Program-made: the position numbers and the translations under genes | Notes under the pieces: model-generated | The model's database searches: none | The model's input: only the letters and a program-made list of their open reading frames with translations | Told to the model about the DNA's origin: nothing | Shown here: one piece after another, positions 47,122-56,342 of the stretch | Layout of the letters: each line of letters starts with the position of its first letter | How positions within the stretch are numbered: position 1 is the first letter of the stretch | From: Candidatus Ozemobacteraceae bacterium | Lineage (GTDB): Bacteria > Muiribacteriota > Ozemobacteria > Ozemobacterales > Ozemobacteraceae | NCBI GenBank assembly: GCA_035373905.1 | Contig: DAOSOK010000022.1 | Location: forward strand, 1-64,000 | Reading direction: 5' to 3' | Length of the DNA: 64,000 bases

Positions 47122-48606
47122 ATGAACAGGGTGTATGCGAGTCTGATCGTCGTCCTCTTCCTTCTCGGCCTGACGCCGCCGATGGTACGGGCGCAGGTTT
47201 CCTACAAGGAACTGCGTTTCCCGCCGCTGAACAGTTTCCAGATTCCGGCGGTGGACCAGACCGTCCTGGAAAACGGTCTGACTCTGTATCTGCTCGAGGA
47301 CCACGAGCTTCCGACCGTCAGCTTGTACGGCATGGTGCGGTTCAGCGTCGGTGACGAGCCGGCCGACAAGGTCGGCCTCATCTCCCTCACGACGTCCGTC
47401 ATGCGCATCGGCGGCACGGCCACCCGGAGCGGCGACGATATCGACCTCGAACTGGACCGGCTCGCGGCCGGCGTCGGGGTCAGCGGCGGCACGTCGAGCG
47501 GCGGTTTCTATGCTTCGAGCCTCGTCGAACAGTGGGACAAGACACTTTCTATTCTTATCGATATTCTGAAAAATCCCGCGTTTCCGGAAGACAAGATCGA
47601 ACTGAAGAAGATCGAAGCCCGCTCGAAGATCTCCCGCCGGAACGACGAGCCTTTTCCGATCGCCGTGCGGGAGTTCTTCAAGGTCGTCTACGGCCCCGAC
47701 AGCCCGTACGCTCGGCACACCGAATACGCCACGATCGATGCGATCACCCGCGACGACATGATCGCTTTCCACGCGAAACATTTCCATCCCGAACGAATGA
47801 TGGTCGCGGTCATCGGCGATTTCAAGATCGACGAGATGAAGAAAAAGCTCACGGACGCGTTCGGCAGCCTTCCCAGGGGCGATACGCCTCCGAACAAGGT
47901 TCCAGGGGTTCACGAATACGCCGCCGCGAAGGTGAACCTGATCGCCAAGGACGACGTGAACCAGAGCGTGATCCTGATCGGTCATCTCGGCGGGTTGATG
48001 AATAACCCGGACTATTTTGCGCTCGAGGTCATGAACAACGTACTGGGCGGCGGGTTTGGTTCGAGGCTGTTCAAACGGATCAGATCAGACCAGGGACTTG
48101 CCTACTCTGTTTTCGGCGCCTTCGGTTCCGGATACGATCACGAAGGCATCTGCTATTTCGGCTGCTCGACCAAGTCGGAAAACACGGTGAAGGCGATCCG
48201 ATCGCTGTTTCGGGAAATCGAGGATCTGCGCACCGCGGAAATCACGGACGAAGAGCTGAATACAGCGAAAGATATGTATCTCAACTCGTTCGTGTTCAAT
48301 TTCGACAGCAGGTCCAAGATCATCGATCGGCTCGTGGAGCTGGAATACTTCGGCTATCCGCGGGACTTCCTCGAGATCACGAAGCGGAATATCGAAAAGG
48401 TCACAAAGGCTGACATTCTGCGGGTCGCAAAGCAGTATCTCCAGCCCGACAAGCTCAAGATCATCGTGCTTGGAAAGCCCGCCGATTTCGACGGGAAGCT
48501 CGACGAGTTCGGAACGGTGCATCAGATCGACGTCACGATTCCCGCCCCTCCGAAACAGGCTTCGGAAACCGTCCAGGCATCCGGAACGGCTCCCGTGCAG
48601 GAATAG
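47122..48606 (+). CDS. Exported M16-family protein, non-catalytic subunit
   Basis: A 494-residue M16B homologue with a signal peptide (core ASLIVVLFLLGLTPP). The place where HxxEH should stand reads LISLTTSVMRIGGT, so it cannot bind zinc; the second-domain SRLFKRIR and GLAYSVF segments are kept. Catalytic and non-catalytic M16B pairs form heterodimers in several bacteria, and the 15-base gap to the upstream active subunit supports that here. The ATG at 47122 has GGGAGGG 7 bases upstream; the ATG at 47116 is too close to it. Confidence 0.88.
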   Translation: MNRVYASLIVVLFLLGLTPPMVRAQVSYKELRFPPLNSFQIPAVDQTVLENGLTLYLLEDHELPTVSLYGMVRFSVGDEPADKVGLISLTTSVMRIGGTATRSGDDIDLELDRLAAGVGVSGGTSSGGFYASSLVEQWDKTLSILIDILKNPAFPEDKIELKKIEARSKISRRNDEPFPIAVREFFKVVYGPDSPYARHTEYATIDAITRDDMIAFHAKHFHPERMMVAVIGDFKIDEMKKKLTDAFGSLPRGDTPPNKVPGVHEYAAAKVNLIAKDDVNQSVILIGHLGGLMNNPDYFALEVMNNVLGGGFGSRLFKRIRSDQGLAYSVFGAFGSGYDHEGICYFGCSTKSENTVKAIRSLFREIEDLRTAEITDEELNTAKDMYLNSFVFNFDSRSKIIDRLVELEYFGYPRDFLEITKRNIEKVTKADILRVAKQYLQPDKLKIIVLGKPADFDGKLDEFGTVHQIDVTIPAPPKQASETVQASGTAPVQE

Positions 48607-48612
48607 GACGAT

Positions 48613-50934
48613 TCAGTCCGGCGACCGCCAGGAGGGAAGCCCCGCGACCTCCTTCCGGGCGGTTGCCGACACCGGGATGCCCCACCTGTCGAATTCCGGG
48701 GCGAGATTCTTTCCTGTCGCGCGGCTCAGCCTGACAAGCCACTGGTCGCGTTTCGCCTCGTCCGTTTTCGGCAGTTCGTGATCGGGGGCCGCCGCATACC
48801 CGGCGAACATCTTCTTGAACGGCTCCCAGCCGAAGGCGGCCTGCAGATTCGCGAAGAAGCACAGGCCGATTCCCGGGCTCTTCTTCCAGACTTCGAAATC
48901 GGGGTGGGAAAGATAGGCGCGGACGCTTTCCCGATGGCTCGACATCCAGGGATGGTCTTTGGGGTGGATTCCCCGGATCTTTTCCTCGACGAACAGCGAG
49001 AAGAGATTGCAGGTGACTTCGCCTGCCCCGGCGAAGGTCCACTCGGGCCGCTGGTGGTTGTGGCCCAGTTCGTGCCAGAAGCCCCACGCCCCTTCGACGT
49101 CCTTCTCCGGGTTCGTCAACCCCTCGAGCTTCACCAGTTTGTACGATACTGCGATGTTGCCCATGATCGGATATCCGCCGTGAAGCCAGCCGTTCGAGAT
49201 CTGGCGGTCCGTCACGATGCGCTGGGGGCGCCGGTCGAGCGGCCGGGTCCCGAGATCGACATACCAGCCGAGCGCCTTGTGCCAGAACTCCATGAGCGGC
49301 TTCGGATCGTCGAGAGACCGGATCTCCGCGGAAGGCACGGTGAGAATGATGCGGTCGCACTGGAGCTCGGCCCAGGGTGCGGGGGCGTCGCGCAGGCGCT
49401 TCCATTCGGCGGCGCCGGTTTTCCCGAGAACGTAGAACGGCGCCTCGACGACCCCTCCGCCGACGCGTATCTTCGCGTGACCTGGATTCGTTCCGTCCGG
49501 GGAACGGGGGACATCGATATAGAGAAGCCCGCCGTGCGGGTTCGCCACCCGGTTGAGGCCCGCCGCGGCTGGGAAACTGCGGGCGATCTCGGGATGCCGC
49601 TTCCACTCGGGATTGTTCCAGAGAACATCGGTATGGCACCCGATCCTGATGCGGAATCCCTCGCCGGAACACGATTCCGGGAGGGTGACCTCGACCGCGT
49701 TGCCGGCGAGCGCCCACAGCCCCGTGCTCGCCCAGCCGGGGACGGACAGATCGACGTCGATCTCGCGGGTGACACGTGGGGCATCTTCCGGCGGAGCGCC
49801 GGGATAATCCGCCGCCGAATCGGCCGCTCGTATATCTGAGGATATATTCATAAGCGAATCGAACTGATCCACGAGCAGGGCGAGCCGGGGAAGCGGCTCA
49901 TTCTTGCGGATCGGCTGTGTCTCGGTCGGAACGACGGGCCGGGCCGCCTTCCCGACGAGGGCATGCACGCGGTCGCGGAACGGCGACGCTCCCTGCGGCA
50001 GCCAGCGATACGCGCTGGAAACGACGGCGAGCGCCTGTTCCGCCGATGCGTCGTCCCCCGCGCCGCGTTGCGACTCGAGCAGCGCGAGGGCGTCGAGCGC
50101 GTGGCCGCGCCGCAGCCACGCGATATCGCCGGCCTTCAGCGGGGGGATGTCGTCGATGTAGCCGTCGACGAACGCGATCCCCATCGGGGCGAGAACGCGG
50201 TTCAAAGAATAGTCTTTGGTATAGTCGAGCCGGGGATACACCTGCATCCAGCCCCAGGCGAGACCCGTGGCCAGATATCCGCCTCCATCGCGGATGAACC
50301 TTGTAAGAGCTTTCTCGTGCTCTTCGTCGACCGCGATATTGTCGCCTACGAGAAGGTCGATTCCCTCGAGCTGGTCCTTCCAGCCCGGGGACCGGAGAAA
50401 CGTCACCTCGAATCCCGCTTCCTTCAGCGGCCTGGCGATATCGAGCGCAAAAATCAGCCCCGCGACGGGTTTGCCTTTCCCGGAAGCGGGCGCTCGGACA
50501 GCCCACTGAGCCGCGTTGACGACGAACCGCTTCGTGTCCCCCTGCTTCAATCCTTCGTCGTTCAGCATCCCGCCATGCCCGAACGCGACGACGCGCCCGT
50601 TCCCGAACCGTGTCGCAGCGACAACCGGCTGATCGTATCCCTTCGCCTTGCCGAGAACGACGGGAAACGCCCCCTCGCCGACGCAGGCGACCGGTCCCGG
50701 CACTCCCGTCTTCGCGATCTGCCGAACCTCCGCCGTGAGCCGCGCATGGTCTTCCAGGAGCAGAACGGTGTTGTCAGAGGCTGCGCTGCTTCTCCAAGAT
50801 ATGAAGATGGCGAAGATCAGCACGAGAAAGATCAGAAAATCGCCGGAGCGTCGTCGAAAGAACCGCGGTCGTTGAAACAGATCCTTCGGAATGCGCGCGC
50901 GAGACATGTTGATCATCGGTTCGAGTATGTTCAT
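48613..50934 (-). CDS. Membrane-anchored M60-like (enhancin-type) metallopeptidase
   Basis: A 773-residue protein. A cytoplasmic RRFFRRRSGD stretch precedes one TM segment (about residues 32-47). Residues 55-290 form a ThuA/GATase-like alpha/beta region (VVAATRFGNGRVVAFGHGG; LLVGDNIAVDEEHE; RFIRDGGGYLATG). The C-terminal 380 residues are an M60/peptidase-like domain with HELGH (H621, E622, H625) and the gluzincin glutamate E639 in GAGEVTCN. M60 enzymes attack mucin-type glycoproteins. The first ATG at 50934 is used; ATGs at 50913 and 50904 are alternatives. It is convergent with the M16 pair, with almost no gap. Confidence 0.82.
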   Translation of the reverse strand: MNILEPMINMSRARIPKDLFQRPRFFRRRSGDFLIFLVLIFAIFISWRSSAASDNTVLLLEDHARLTAEVRQIAKTGVPGPVACVGEGAFPVVLGKAKGYDQPVVAATRFGNGRVVAFGHGGMLNDEGLKQGDTKRFVVNAAQWAVRAPASGKGKPVAGLIFALDIARPLKEAGFEVTFLRSPGWKDQLEGIDLLVGDNIAVDEEHEKALTRFIRDGGGYLATGLAWGWMQVYPRLDYTKDYSLNRVLAPMGIAFVDGYIDDIPPLKAGDIAWLRRGHALDALALLESQRGAGDDASAEQALAVVSSAYRWLPQGASPFRDRVHALVGKAARPVVPTETQPIRKNEPLPRLALLVDQFDSLMNISSDIRAADSAADYPGAPPEDAPRVTREIDVDLSVPGWASTGLWALAGNAVEVTLPESCSGEGFRIRIGCHTDVLWNNPEWKRHPEIARSFPAAAGLNRVANPHGGLLYIDVPRSPDGTNPGHAKIRVGGGVVEAPFYVLGKTGAAEWKRLRDAPAPWAELQCDRIILTVPSAEIRSLDDPKPLMEFWHKALGWYVDLGTRPLDRRPQRIVTDRQISNGWLHGGYPIMGNIAVSYKLVKLEGLTNPEKDVEGAWGFWHELGHNHQRPEWTFAGAGEVTCNLFSLFVEEKIRGIHPKDHPWMSSHRESVRAYLSHPDFEVWKKSPGIGLCFFANLQAAFGWEPFKKMFAGYAAAPDHELPKTDEAKRDQWLVRLSRATGKNLAPEFDRWGIPVSATARKEVAGLPSWRSPD

Positions 50935-50951
50935 GCCCTCATGTATATCAT

Positions 50952-51125
50952 GCAGACGCGGTGGAGAGAGCCGGCCTCGACGCGAAATGCGTCATCATCG
51001 GTTCTCAGGATCTCTGGATCGGCAGCGCGGCCATCGCCCACGGCTTCACCCTCGTCACGCACAACCTTCGTGATTTCCGGCGTATTCCCGGCCTGAAACT
51101 CGGGCAATGGCCTGGATCAGAATGA
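50952..51125 (+). pseudogene. VapC-type PIN-domain toxin remnant (3' end only)
   Basis: The frame ending at TGA 51123-51125 encodes a 57-residue tail with the typical end of VapC toxins: IGSQDLWIGSAAIAHG, then TLVTHNLRDF and RIPGLKLGQW. The N-terminal two thirds, an in-frame start and the antitoxin are missing; the frame runs into the neighbouring M60 gene start. It overlaps the end of jetD by 9 bases on the opposite strand. It is therefore a decayed toxin gene beside the Wadjet operon. Confidence 0.8.
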
Positions 51126-52349
51126 TTTTGGCTTTGTGGAGCCGAGTGAAATTTGTCTGGCTTGCACCATGTGCGGGCATAGGGACTGCAACGCGGTTTC
51201 AAGGCGGGTGAAGCCGATCATTTCCTGTTCGAGACGCAGTCGGGGGCGTATACGGTCGTAGCGTAACTCGTCGAATAAGGCCCGCTCAGGGCCGGTCAGT
51301 CGGCTCAGATCGCGAATGAGCTGTTCTTTCTCCTCGCCCCAACAGCTTTCGTGGGCCATCAGGGTTTCTCGGTCCATGAGGAACGATGCGGCGTGGCCGA
51401 AATGACTGCGCAGACTGTCGAGAATCGCGAAGCCGTGCGTGTCGATGTCGCCCCAGTAATGGAGTGGACAGCGCTCCAGCCAGCGTGCCTTCGAGAGGGC
51501 GCTCCAGCCGTAGCCAGCCCCGAAAACCACGATGGCGCCAGGAACCGGGGGAAATGCCAGAAAATTCGTCTCGTTTTCGGTGATGAAGACGCGTTGCAGG
51601 GGCAGCGAAAGAGCCGCGAAACTGTCCGCGTCCAGCGCGATGTCGGGGGTTCGACTGCCTGAAAAAAGCGAGAGATGCTCGTCGAGAACGCGGAACCGGA
51701 TGCGCTCCGGCTTGTTGCGAAACCCATACCGGGCTGTGAACCCGCCGATGCCGGTGCATGCCACGTCGATTGCCTCCGGGGGGAGGGCGATATCGAACAG
51801 CTCCGCCAGAAGCCCCCGATGTGCCTCGATGAATTTGGTGTGAACCCCCGGAAGATCGAGTTGGCGCAGATAGATGCCAGGACGAGGGTGCGCCAGCATC
51901 CAGCCGACGATGTCAAGAAGACGGGCCCATGCGTCTGCCGCCTCGAGCGCACGCATGGGCCGCCTGCTCAGCCAGCCGACGAGACAGGGCAGACGTTCCC
52001 TCGTCAGGGCGACCAGTGAAGCAAAGCGCGCTGCTTCCCTTTTTTTCCCGATCAGCGAAAGCGCGTCGTCGAGGGTGTCGATCCAGGCTTCGCGCGGAAT
52101 CGCGTTCGCGCCGAATACGCGATGAACGAGTTCCCGCTTTTCGATGCGGACCAAAGGAACGGCTGACAGCTCCGAGATCCACTTCCGGACCTCGTCGAAC
52201 CGGTCTGTCATTTCCGCCGAGGTCGGCCCTTTCAGGGGCAGCCGCTTCGGAAAGGTCTCCGCACCGGTGACGAGCCCCGAGAGCAGTTCGCCGCTTTCCC
52301 ACCATTTCAAGACGCGATCCCGAATATCCCGCGGGCGGGTCCAGCTCAT
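51117..52349 (-). CDS. jetD: Wadjet nuclease subunit JetD (DUF3322-DUF2220)
   Basis: A 410-residue protein with the DUF3322 N-terminal region (WTRPRDIRDRVLKWWESGELL, split here as WTRPRDIRDRV and LKWWESG) and a DUF2220 Toprim-like C-terminal domain carrying FITENETNFL and YWGDIDTHGF, the expected metal-binding glutamate and DxD. In Wadjet it cleaves circular DNA after the JetABC motor has extruded it. The ATG overlaps the jetC TGA (ATGA). It is the last gene of the operon. Confidence 0.92.
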   Translation of the reverse strand: MSWTRPRDIRDRVLKWWESGELLSGLVTGAETFPKRLPLKGPTSAEMTDRFDEVRKWISELSAVPLVRIEKRELVHRVFGANAIPREAWIDTLDDALSLIGKKREAARFASLVALTRERLPCLVGWLSRRPMRALEAADAWARLLDIVGWMLAHPRPGIYLRQLDLPGVHTKFIEAHRGLLAELFDIALPPEAIDVACTGIGGFTARYGFRNKPERIRFRVLDEHLSLFSGSRTPDIALDADSFAALSLPLQRVFITENETNFLAFPPVPGAIVVFGAGYGWSALSKARWLERCPLHYWGDIDTHGFAILDSLRSHFGHAASFLMDRETLMAHESCWGEEKEQLIRDLSRLTGPERALFDELRYDRIRPRLRLEQEMIGFTRLETALQSLCPHMVQARQISLGSTKPKSF

Positions 52350-55300
52350 GAGGTCTGCCTCGATTTTTCCTCGCGATACTCTTCGATGGAAAGGTTGCGC
52401 AGTTTGGAACACTGGCCCTGCTCGTTGTGGACGAACCCCAGGCTGGACACGAAGGGCTCGATCACGTGGATTTTCTGGAGCGGGGTGATGATCAGGATTT
52501 GCAGGTTGAGCTTCGCGAACAGCCGCAAGCCGAATTGCGCCGACTCGTCCGAGCCGCGCGCGAACGCCTCGTCGATGACGACGAAACGGAACGTGCGAGA
52601 ACGGACCGCGCCGTATTCCAGGCCGAACTGGTAGGCGAGGCTGGCCGCGAGGATCGTGTAAGCGAGCTTCTCCTTCTGGCCGCCGGATTTGCCGCCCGAA
52701 TCAGAATAATGCTCGTATTCGGCATCGTTTTCGCGCCACCGCTCGCTGGCCGAGAACACGAACCAGTTGCGGACGTCGGTCACCCGCTCTCTCCACCGCC
52801 GGTCCAGCTCCGCGAATCCCTCCCGGCCGCGGAACCGGTCGAGGATCTTCTTGACCTGCAGGAACTTGGCTTCCGAATACTGCTCGTCGTCCGACCCCGT
52901 CAGCGCGCCTTCGGTGCAGGCGCGTAATTCGCTCCGGAAGTCGCGGATTTCGGCATCGGGAGAATCCTGTGATTCCAAGACGATATAACGATCGGTATTG
53001 AAATCGATCTGCGTGAGAGAACCGTTGATACGTGCGATCCGCTCCCTGATCGTTTCGCGTTCGCGGGCCAGCTGGGCGTTGAAGTTGGCGATCTCGTTGA
53101 TCGTGTTCACGTTCAGCAGTTCCTTGAACCGGGCCTCGAACCGCGGCAGGTCGTCTCGTTTCAGTCGGTCGAGAAGCGTGCGATACTCGGCGGCCGATTC
53201 GATCGAGGGGTCGAACTCCGCCGTCTCGAGCTTGAACTCGTCGTTGAACGCCACCATCGCCCTGGTGATTTTTTCGCGAAGACGGCTCAGCCGGTGGTCC
53301 TCGGCATCGATCCTGTCCTGCAGCCAGCTGCGAACGACCTGCTCCGCTCCGGCGCACGATTCGACGGTCAGCGCGTGTTCGCCGTGGGCTTGCAGACGGA
53401 TTTCCTCCAGGCGGTCCGGGGAAACGGCCTGCGGGGGCTCGCTCGCCATCAGCGCCTTCGTTTCGGCATGCAAGGCTTCTGCCGTGCGTTTTTTTTCATC
53501 GGTCCTGGTCCGTTTCTCCCTGGCCGATTCCAGGTCGGTTTCGGCGAGCGAGAATTCGCCCATGGCCTCCTTGAGGCTTTCATTGAGCTGTTTCAACCGG
53601 TCGGAGGCAGCTTCGAGTTTCCTGAACTCATCGGTTCGTGATGATATATCGATAAGAATCGATTGCCAATCGATCGAGGAAAATTCCGTGATTTCCTCGA
53701 GTTTGGCCAGCGCATCACTGCAATTCGACAACCCCTTGTGCTCGGTCTGGAGCCGGGAGATCCGGGCGGCGACTCCGGCCATCTTCTCTTCCCTTTGCCG
53801 ATTTTGTGCCTCGAGGGCGGCAATCTTGGCCGTGTTCGTCCAGCCCAGCACATACCGGCTCCGGTCGAAGAGGGAAAACCGATCATCCTTTTCATGTCGT
53901 CCGCCCGGATCCTTGATCTGGCCGGCCCTGGTGATGGCCCGGGGCTCGCGTCGGAACTGCTCCGGCGAATCGCAGCAGGCCACGTCGAACCGATGGGCCG
54001 TTTCGCGCTCCAGCCAGTCGAAAAAGGGCGAATCCGGCTTGATCGACAGCTTTCGGACCAGCGAATCGGGATGAAGCTCCGGCAGGGGGGCCCCTTTTGC
54101 CTTTCGCACGAGGTAGTAGACGAGCCGCCCGCGGAGGTGATTTCCGTCCACCCACTCGGACACGCGCTTGTACAGATGCTCGGGAACGAGCATCGAAAGC
54201 CCGAAACCGTGCAGAATTCGTTCGGCGGCGCCTTCCCAGGCGCTTTCCTCCTCCCGCACCTGGAGAAGCTCGCCCGCGAAGGGCATTTCATCCTCGGCAA
54301 TGTCGAGAGCCTTGCAGACAGCTTCGCGAATCTCGATCTGGGGTCCGCTGATGTTGCTCCGGCGGCGCTTCAGGCTGTCGATCTCTTTTCGCGTGTCGTC
54401 GTGCGCCTTCCTGAGTTCCTTGAACTCGACCTGGGTCTCTGTCAGCTCGTTCTGCACCTCGGCCGAGCGGCTTCGGCAGTTCTCCCGAAGGTCGGCAAAA
54501 CGGCGCCGTTGTGCGGTGAATGCGTCGACGTCTTCGGCAGCACGTTCCCCGACATGCTCCGCAAGCTCCCGATATCGGGCGGCCCGTTTTTTCGTCATTT
54601 CGAGATCGGCTTCCAGCCGCCTGATCTCCGCGGCCAGCCGCTCGAGCCGGTCACCCCCGTTCTCGGCGACGGCGCGCTTCAGATCGTCGACGCGAAGACG
54701 CTGGTCATCCCTGCGTTGTTCGAGCTGCTTCACCCTGGCCTCGCAACGCGCCAGTTCCTCGGCCAGTCCCGAGATACGCTTCTCGAGCAGGCCCACCTTC
54801 AGGCCGGCGAAATGGGAACGCAGCGCATCGCGGCACCGGCGCAGCTCGCCGATCTCTTCCGCGAGGGCCGCGTGTCGATCGCAGTCTGCGATCAGCGGGT
54901 CGAGCAGTTCGGTCTGGCGCTTCGCCTTCAGGACGGCCTCGTGAGCCTGGGTGAGATCGTCGAAATGCCGTATCAGGCCGCTGATGCGCGACTCCACGTC
55001 GAACGCCTCCAGCATGTGATGTCGGACGAAATCCGTGAGATTGCCGACGGATTTCATCGAAACGGTCTGATGGAACAGCTCGAGAGCCTGTTCGTTGCCG
55101 ATGCCGAATCGCCGCCGGAACCAGGCCCCGTATTTCGGAAAATTCTCCTCGATCTCCGCGCCGAGACCGCGAAGGCGCTTCTTCAGCTGGGAAATATCGG
55201 TGCCGAAATTGGAGAAATCGGCTGCGATCGACAGCTCTCGCTCGCTGCCGACGTAGAATCGCGCCGGCTGGCCCTGGGGATCTTTCAGCCAGAACACCTG

Positions 55301-55714
55301 CGCCAGCGTCACGGTGCTGTTATATCCTTCGTTATAGAAAACGCCGAGAATGACGGAATACCCGTTCGAGTCGCGCAGACTCACCGGTTTCGCCGAAAGG
55401 CTCGTCTCGCTCCGCTCGGACTTGTAGTATCCGAGCACGTAGGAGCGCAGGGTACGCTCCCGGAGGTCGGCGCCGGCGGCCTTGTTGTACGCGACGCGAT
55501 TCGCGGGCACGAGAAGCGTGGTCACGGCGTCGACAAGCGTCGATTTTCCCGAGCCGATATCGCCGGTGAGCAGGCAATTCCTGCCGTTCAGCTCCAAGGT
55601 CCAGACCTTCCCGTCGAAGGTGCCCCAGTTGTAGACTTCGAGCCTCTTCAGCCGGAAGCCCGTGAGAGCATCATCGGCTGCGAAATCGAGTCGAGGTGTC
55701 AGAGACTCATGCAT
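52346..55714 (-). CDS. jetC: Wadjet SMC-like ATPase JetC
   Basis: A 1122-residue SMC/MukB-like ATPase. The N-terminal Walker A is GDIGSGKST (K57). Long coiled-coil arms (about residues 220-500 and 660-880) flank a hinge-like region. The C-terminal head has the SGGQKEKLAYT signature and Walker B FVVIDEAFARG. It is the loop-extruding motor of the anti-plasmid Wadjet system. Its ATG overlaps the end of jetB by 8 bases. AT islands lie at 53641-53660 and 55321-55336. Confidence 0.94.
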   Translation of the reverse strand: MHESLTPRLDFAADDALTGFRLKRLEVYNWGTFDGKVWTLELNGRNCLLTGDIGSGKSTLVDAVTTLLVPANRVAYNKAAGADLRERTLRSYVLGYYKSERSETSLSAKPVSLRDSNGYSVILGVFYNEGYNSTVTLAQVFWLKDPQGQPARFYVGSERELSIAADFSNFGTDISQLKKRLRGLGAEIEENFPKYGAWFRRRFGIGNEQALELFHQTVSMKSVGNLTDFVRHHMLEAFDVESRISGLIRHFDDLTQAHEAVLKAKRQTELLDPLIADCDRHAALAEEIGELRRCRDALRSHFAGLKVGLLEKRISGLAEELARCEARVKQLEQRRDDQRLRVDDLKRAVAENGGDRLERLAAEIRRLEADLEMTKKRAARYRELAEHVGERAAEDVDAFTAQRRRFADLRENCRSRSAEVQNELTETQVEFKELRKAHDDTRKEIDSLKRRRSNISGPQIEIREAVCKALDIAEDEMPFAGELLQVREEESAWEGAAERILHGFGLSMLVPEHLYKRVSEWVDGNHLRGRLVYYLVRKAKGAPLPELHPDSLVRKLSIKPDSPFFDWLERETAHRFDVACCDSPEQFRREPRAITRAGQIKDPGGRHEKDDRFSLFDRSRYVLGWTNTAKIAALEAQNRQREEKMAGVAARISRLQTEHKGLSNCSDALAKLEEITEFSSIDWQSILIDISSRTDEFRKLEAASDRLKQLNESLKEAMGEFSLAETDLESAREKRTRTDEKKRTAEALHAETKALMASEPPQAVSPDRLEEIRLQAHGEHALTVESCAGAEQVVRSWLQDRIDAEDHRLSRLREKITRAMVAFNDEFKLETAEFDPSIESAAEYRTLLDRLKRDDLPRFEARFKELLNVNTINEIANFNAQLARERETIRERIARINGSLTQIDFNTDRYIVLESQDSPDAEIRDFRSELRACTEGALTGSDDEQYSEAKFLQVKKILDRFRGREGFAELDRRWRERVTDVRNWFVFSASERWRENDAEYEHYSDSGGKSGGQKEKLAYTILAASLAYQFGLEYGAVRSRTFRFVVIDEAFARGSDESAQFGLRLFAKLNLQILIITPLQKIHVIEPFVSSLGFVHNEQGQCSKLRNLSIEEYREEKSRQTS

Positions 55715-56342
55715 GGTCTTCCCCCGTGGAAACAGGCCCGAGATGGGCCTGGTAAGCGGCCAGACGCGCGTCGAACTCGTTCAGCCACTGGGCGTCTACG
55801 AACGCCTTGATGATGCGCTGTACCTCGAAATGATCGGGCCCGCTGCTGGTCTTCAGCCGGCGCAGAAATCCGAGGTCGATCACCTTGTTGATGTGCGCGT
55901 CGATCTGGTCGATCAGCCGCGTTTCGTTGCTCGTTTCGGGCAGGAAGAGGCGCATCATGTCGACGATTTCGTCGCGGGACAGGACCAAGCGCGTGTCGCT
56001 TCCGCCGCAATCGAACTCGACGAGCCGTTTCCGAAGAAGAGCGATCAGGAGGCTCACGGGAAAGGTGAGTTGCCTGCGCGCGACGAGCTGCGGGATCTTC
56101 CCGGCAGTGTCATCCGAGGCGTCGACACGGTTGCGCAGGTAGGCATATCCCTCGGACTCGTCGAGAATGAGTTCCAGTCGAAGGATGCTCAGATAATCGC
56201 GCACGTCGTTCTGAAGGATCAGCAACGACTGCCATAATCGCTCGTCTTCGGCCCGATGGACGATGCCCTTGAGCAGCGTGATGCACAGAGTCGACAGATC
56301 GGCGGCGGGAGGGGCGGAGGGGGGGTGTCGTTCCATATTCAT
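55707..56342 (-). CDS. jetB: Wadjet subunit JetB (DUF4194, MukE-like)
   Basis: A 211-residue winged-helix (KITE/MukE-like) protein. Recognisable segments are LLKGIVHRAEDERLW, LILDESEGYAYLR, and the C-terminal LGFLRRL plus FEVQRIIKAFVDA. It bridges the kleisin JetA and the JetC heads. It overlaps jetA by ATGA and jetC by 8 bases, so the four genes are translated as one coupled unit. Confidence 0.92.
   Translation of the reverse strand: MNMERHPPSAPPAADLSTLCITLLKGIVHRAEDERLWQSLLILQNDVRDYLSILRLELILDESEGYAYLRNRVDASDDTAGKIPQLVARRQLTFPVSLLIALLRKRLVEFDCGGSDTRLVLSRDEIVDMMRLFLPETSNETRLIDQIDAHINKVIDLGFLRRLKTSSGPDHFEVQRIIKAFVDAQWLNEFDARLAAYQAHLGPVSTGEDHA

Noticed and set aside
50891..51073. 60-residue ORF over the VapC remnant
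   Set aside because: It is in another frame; the VapC-like sequence is in the frame ending at 51125, which has no ATG.
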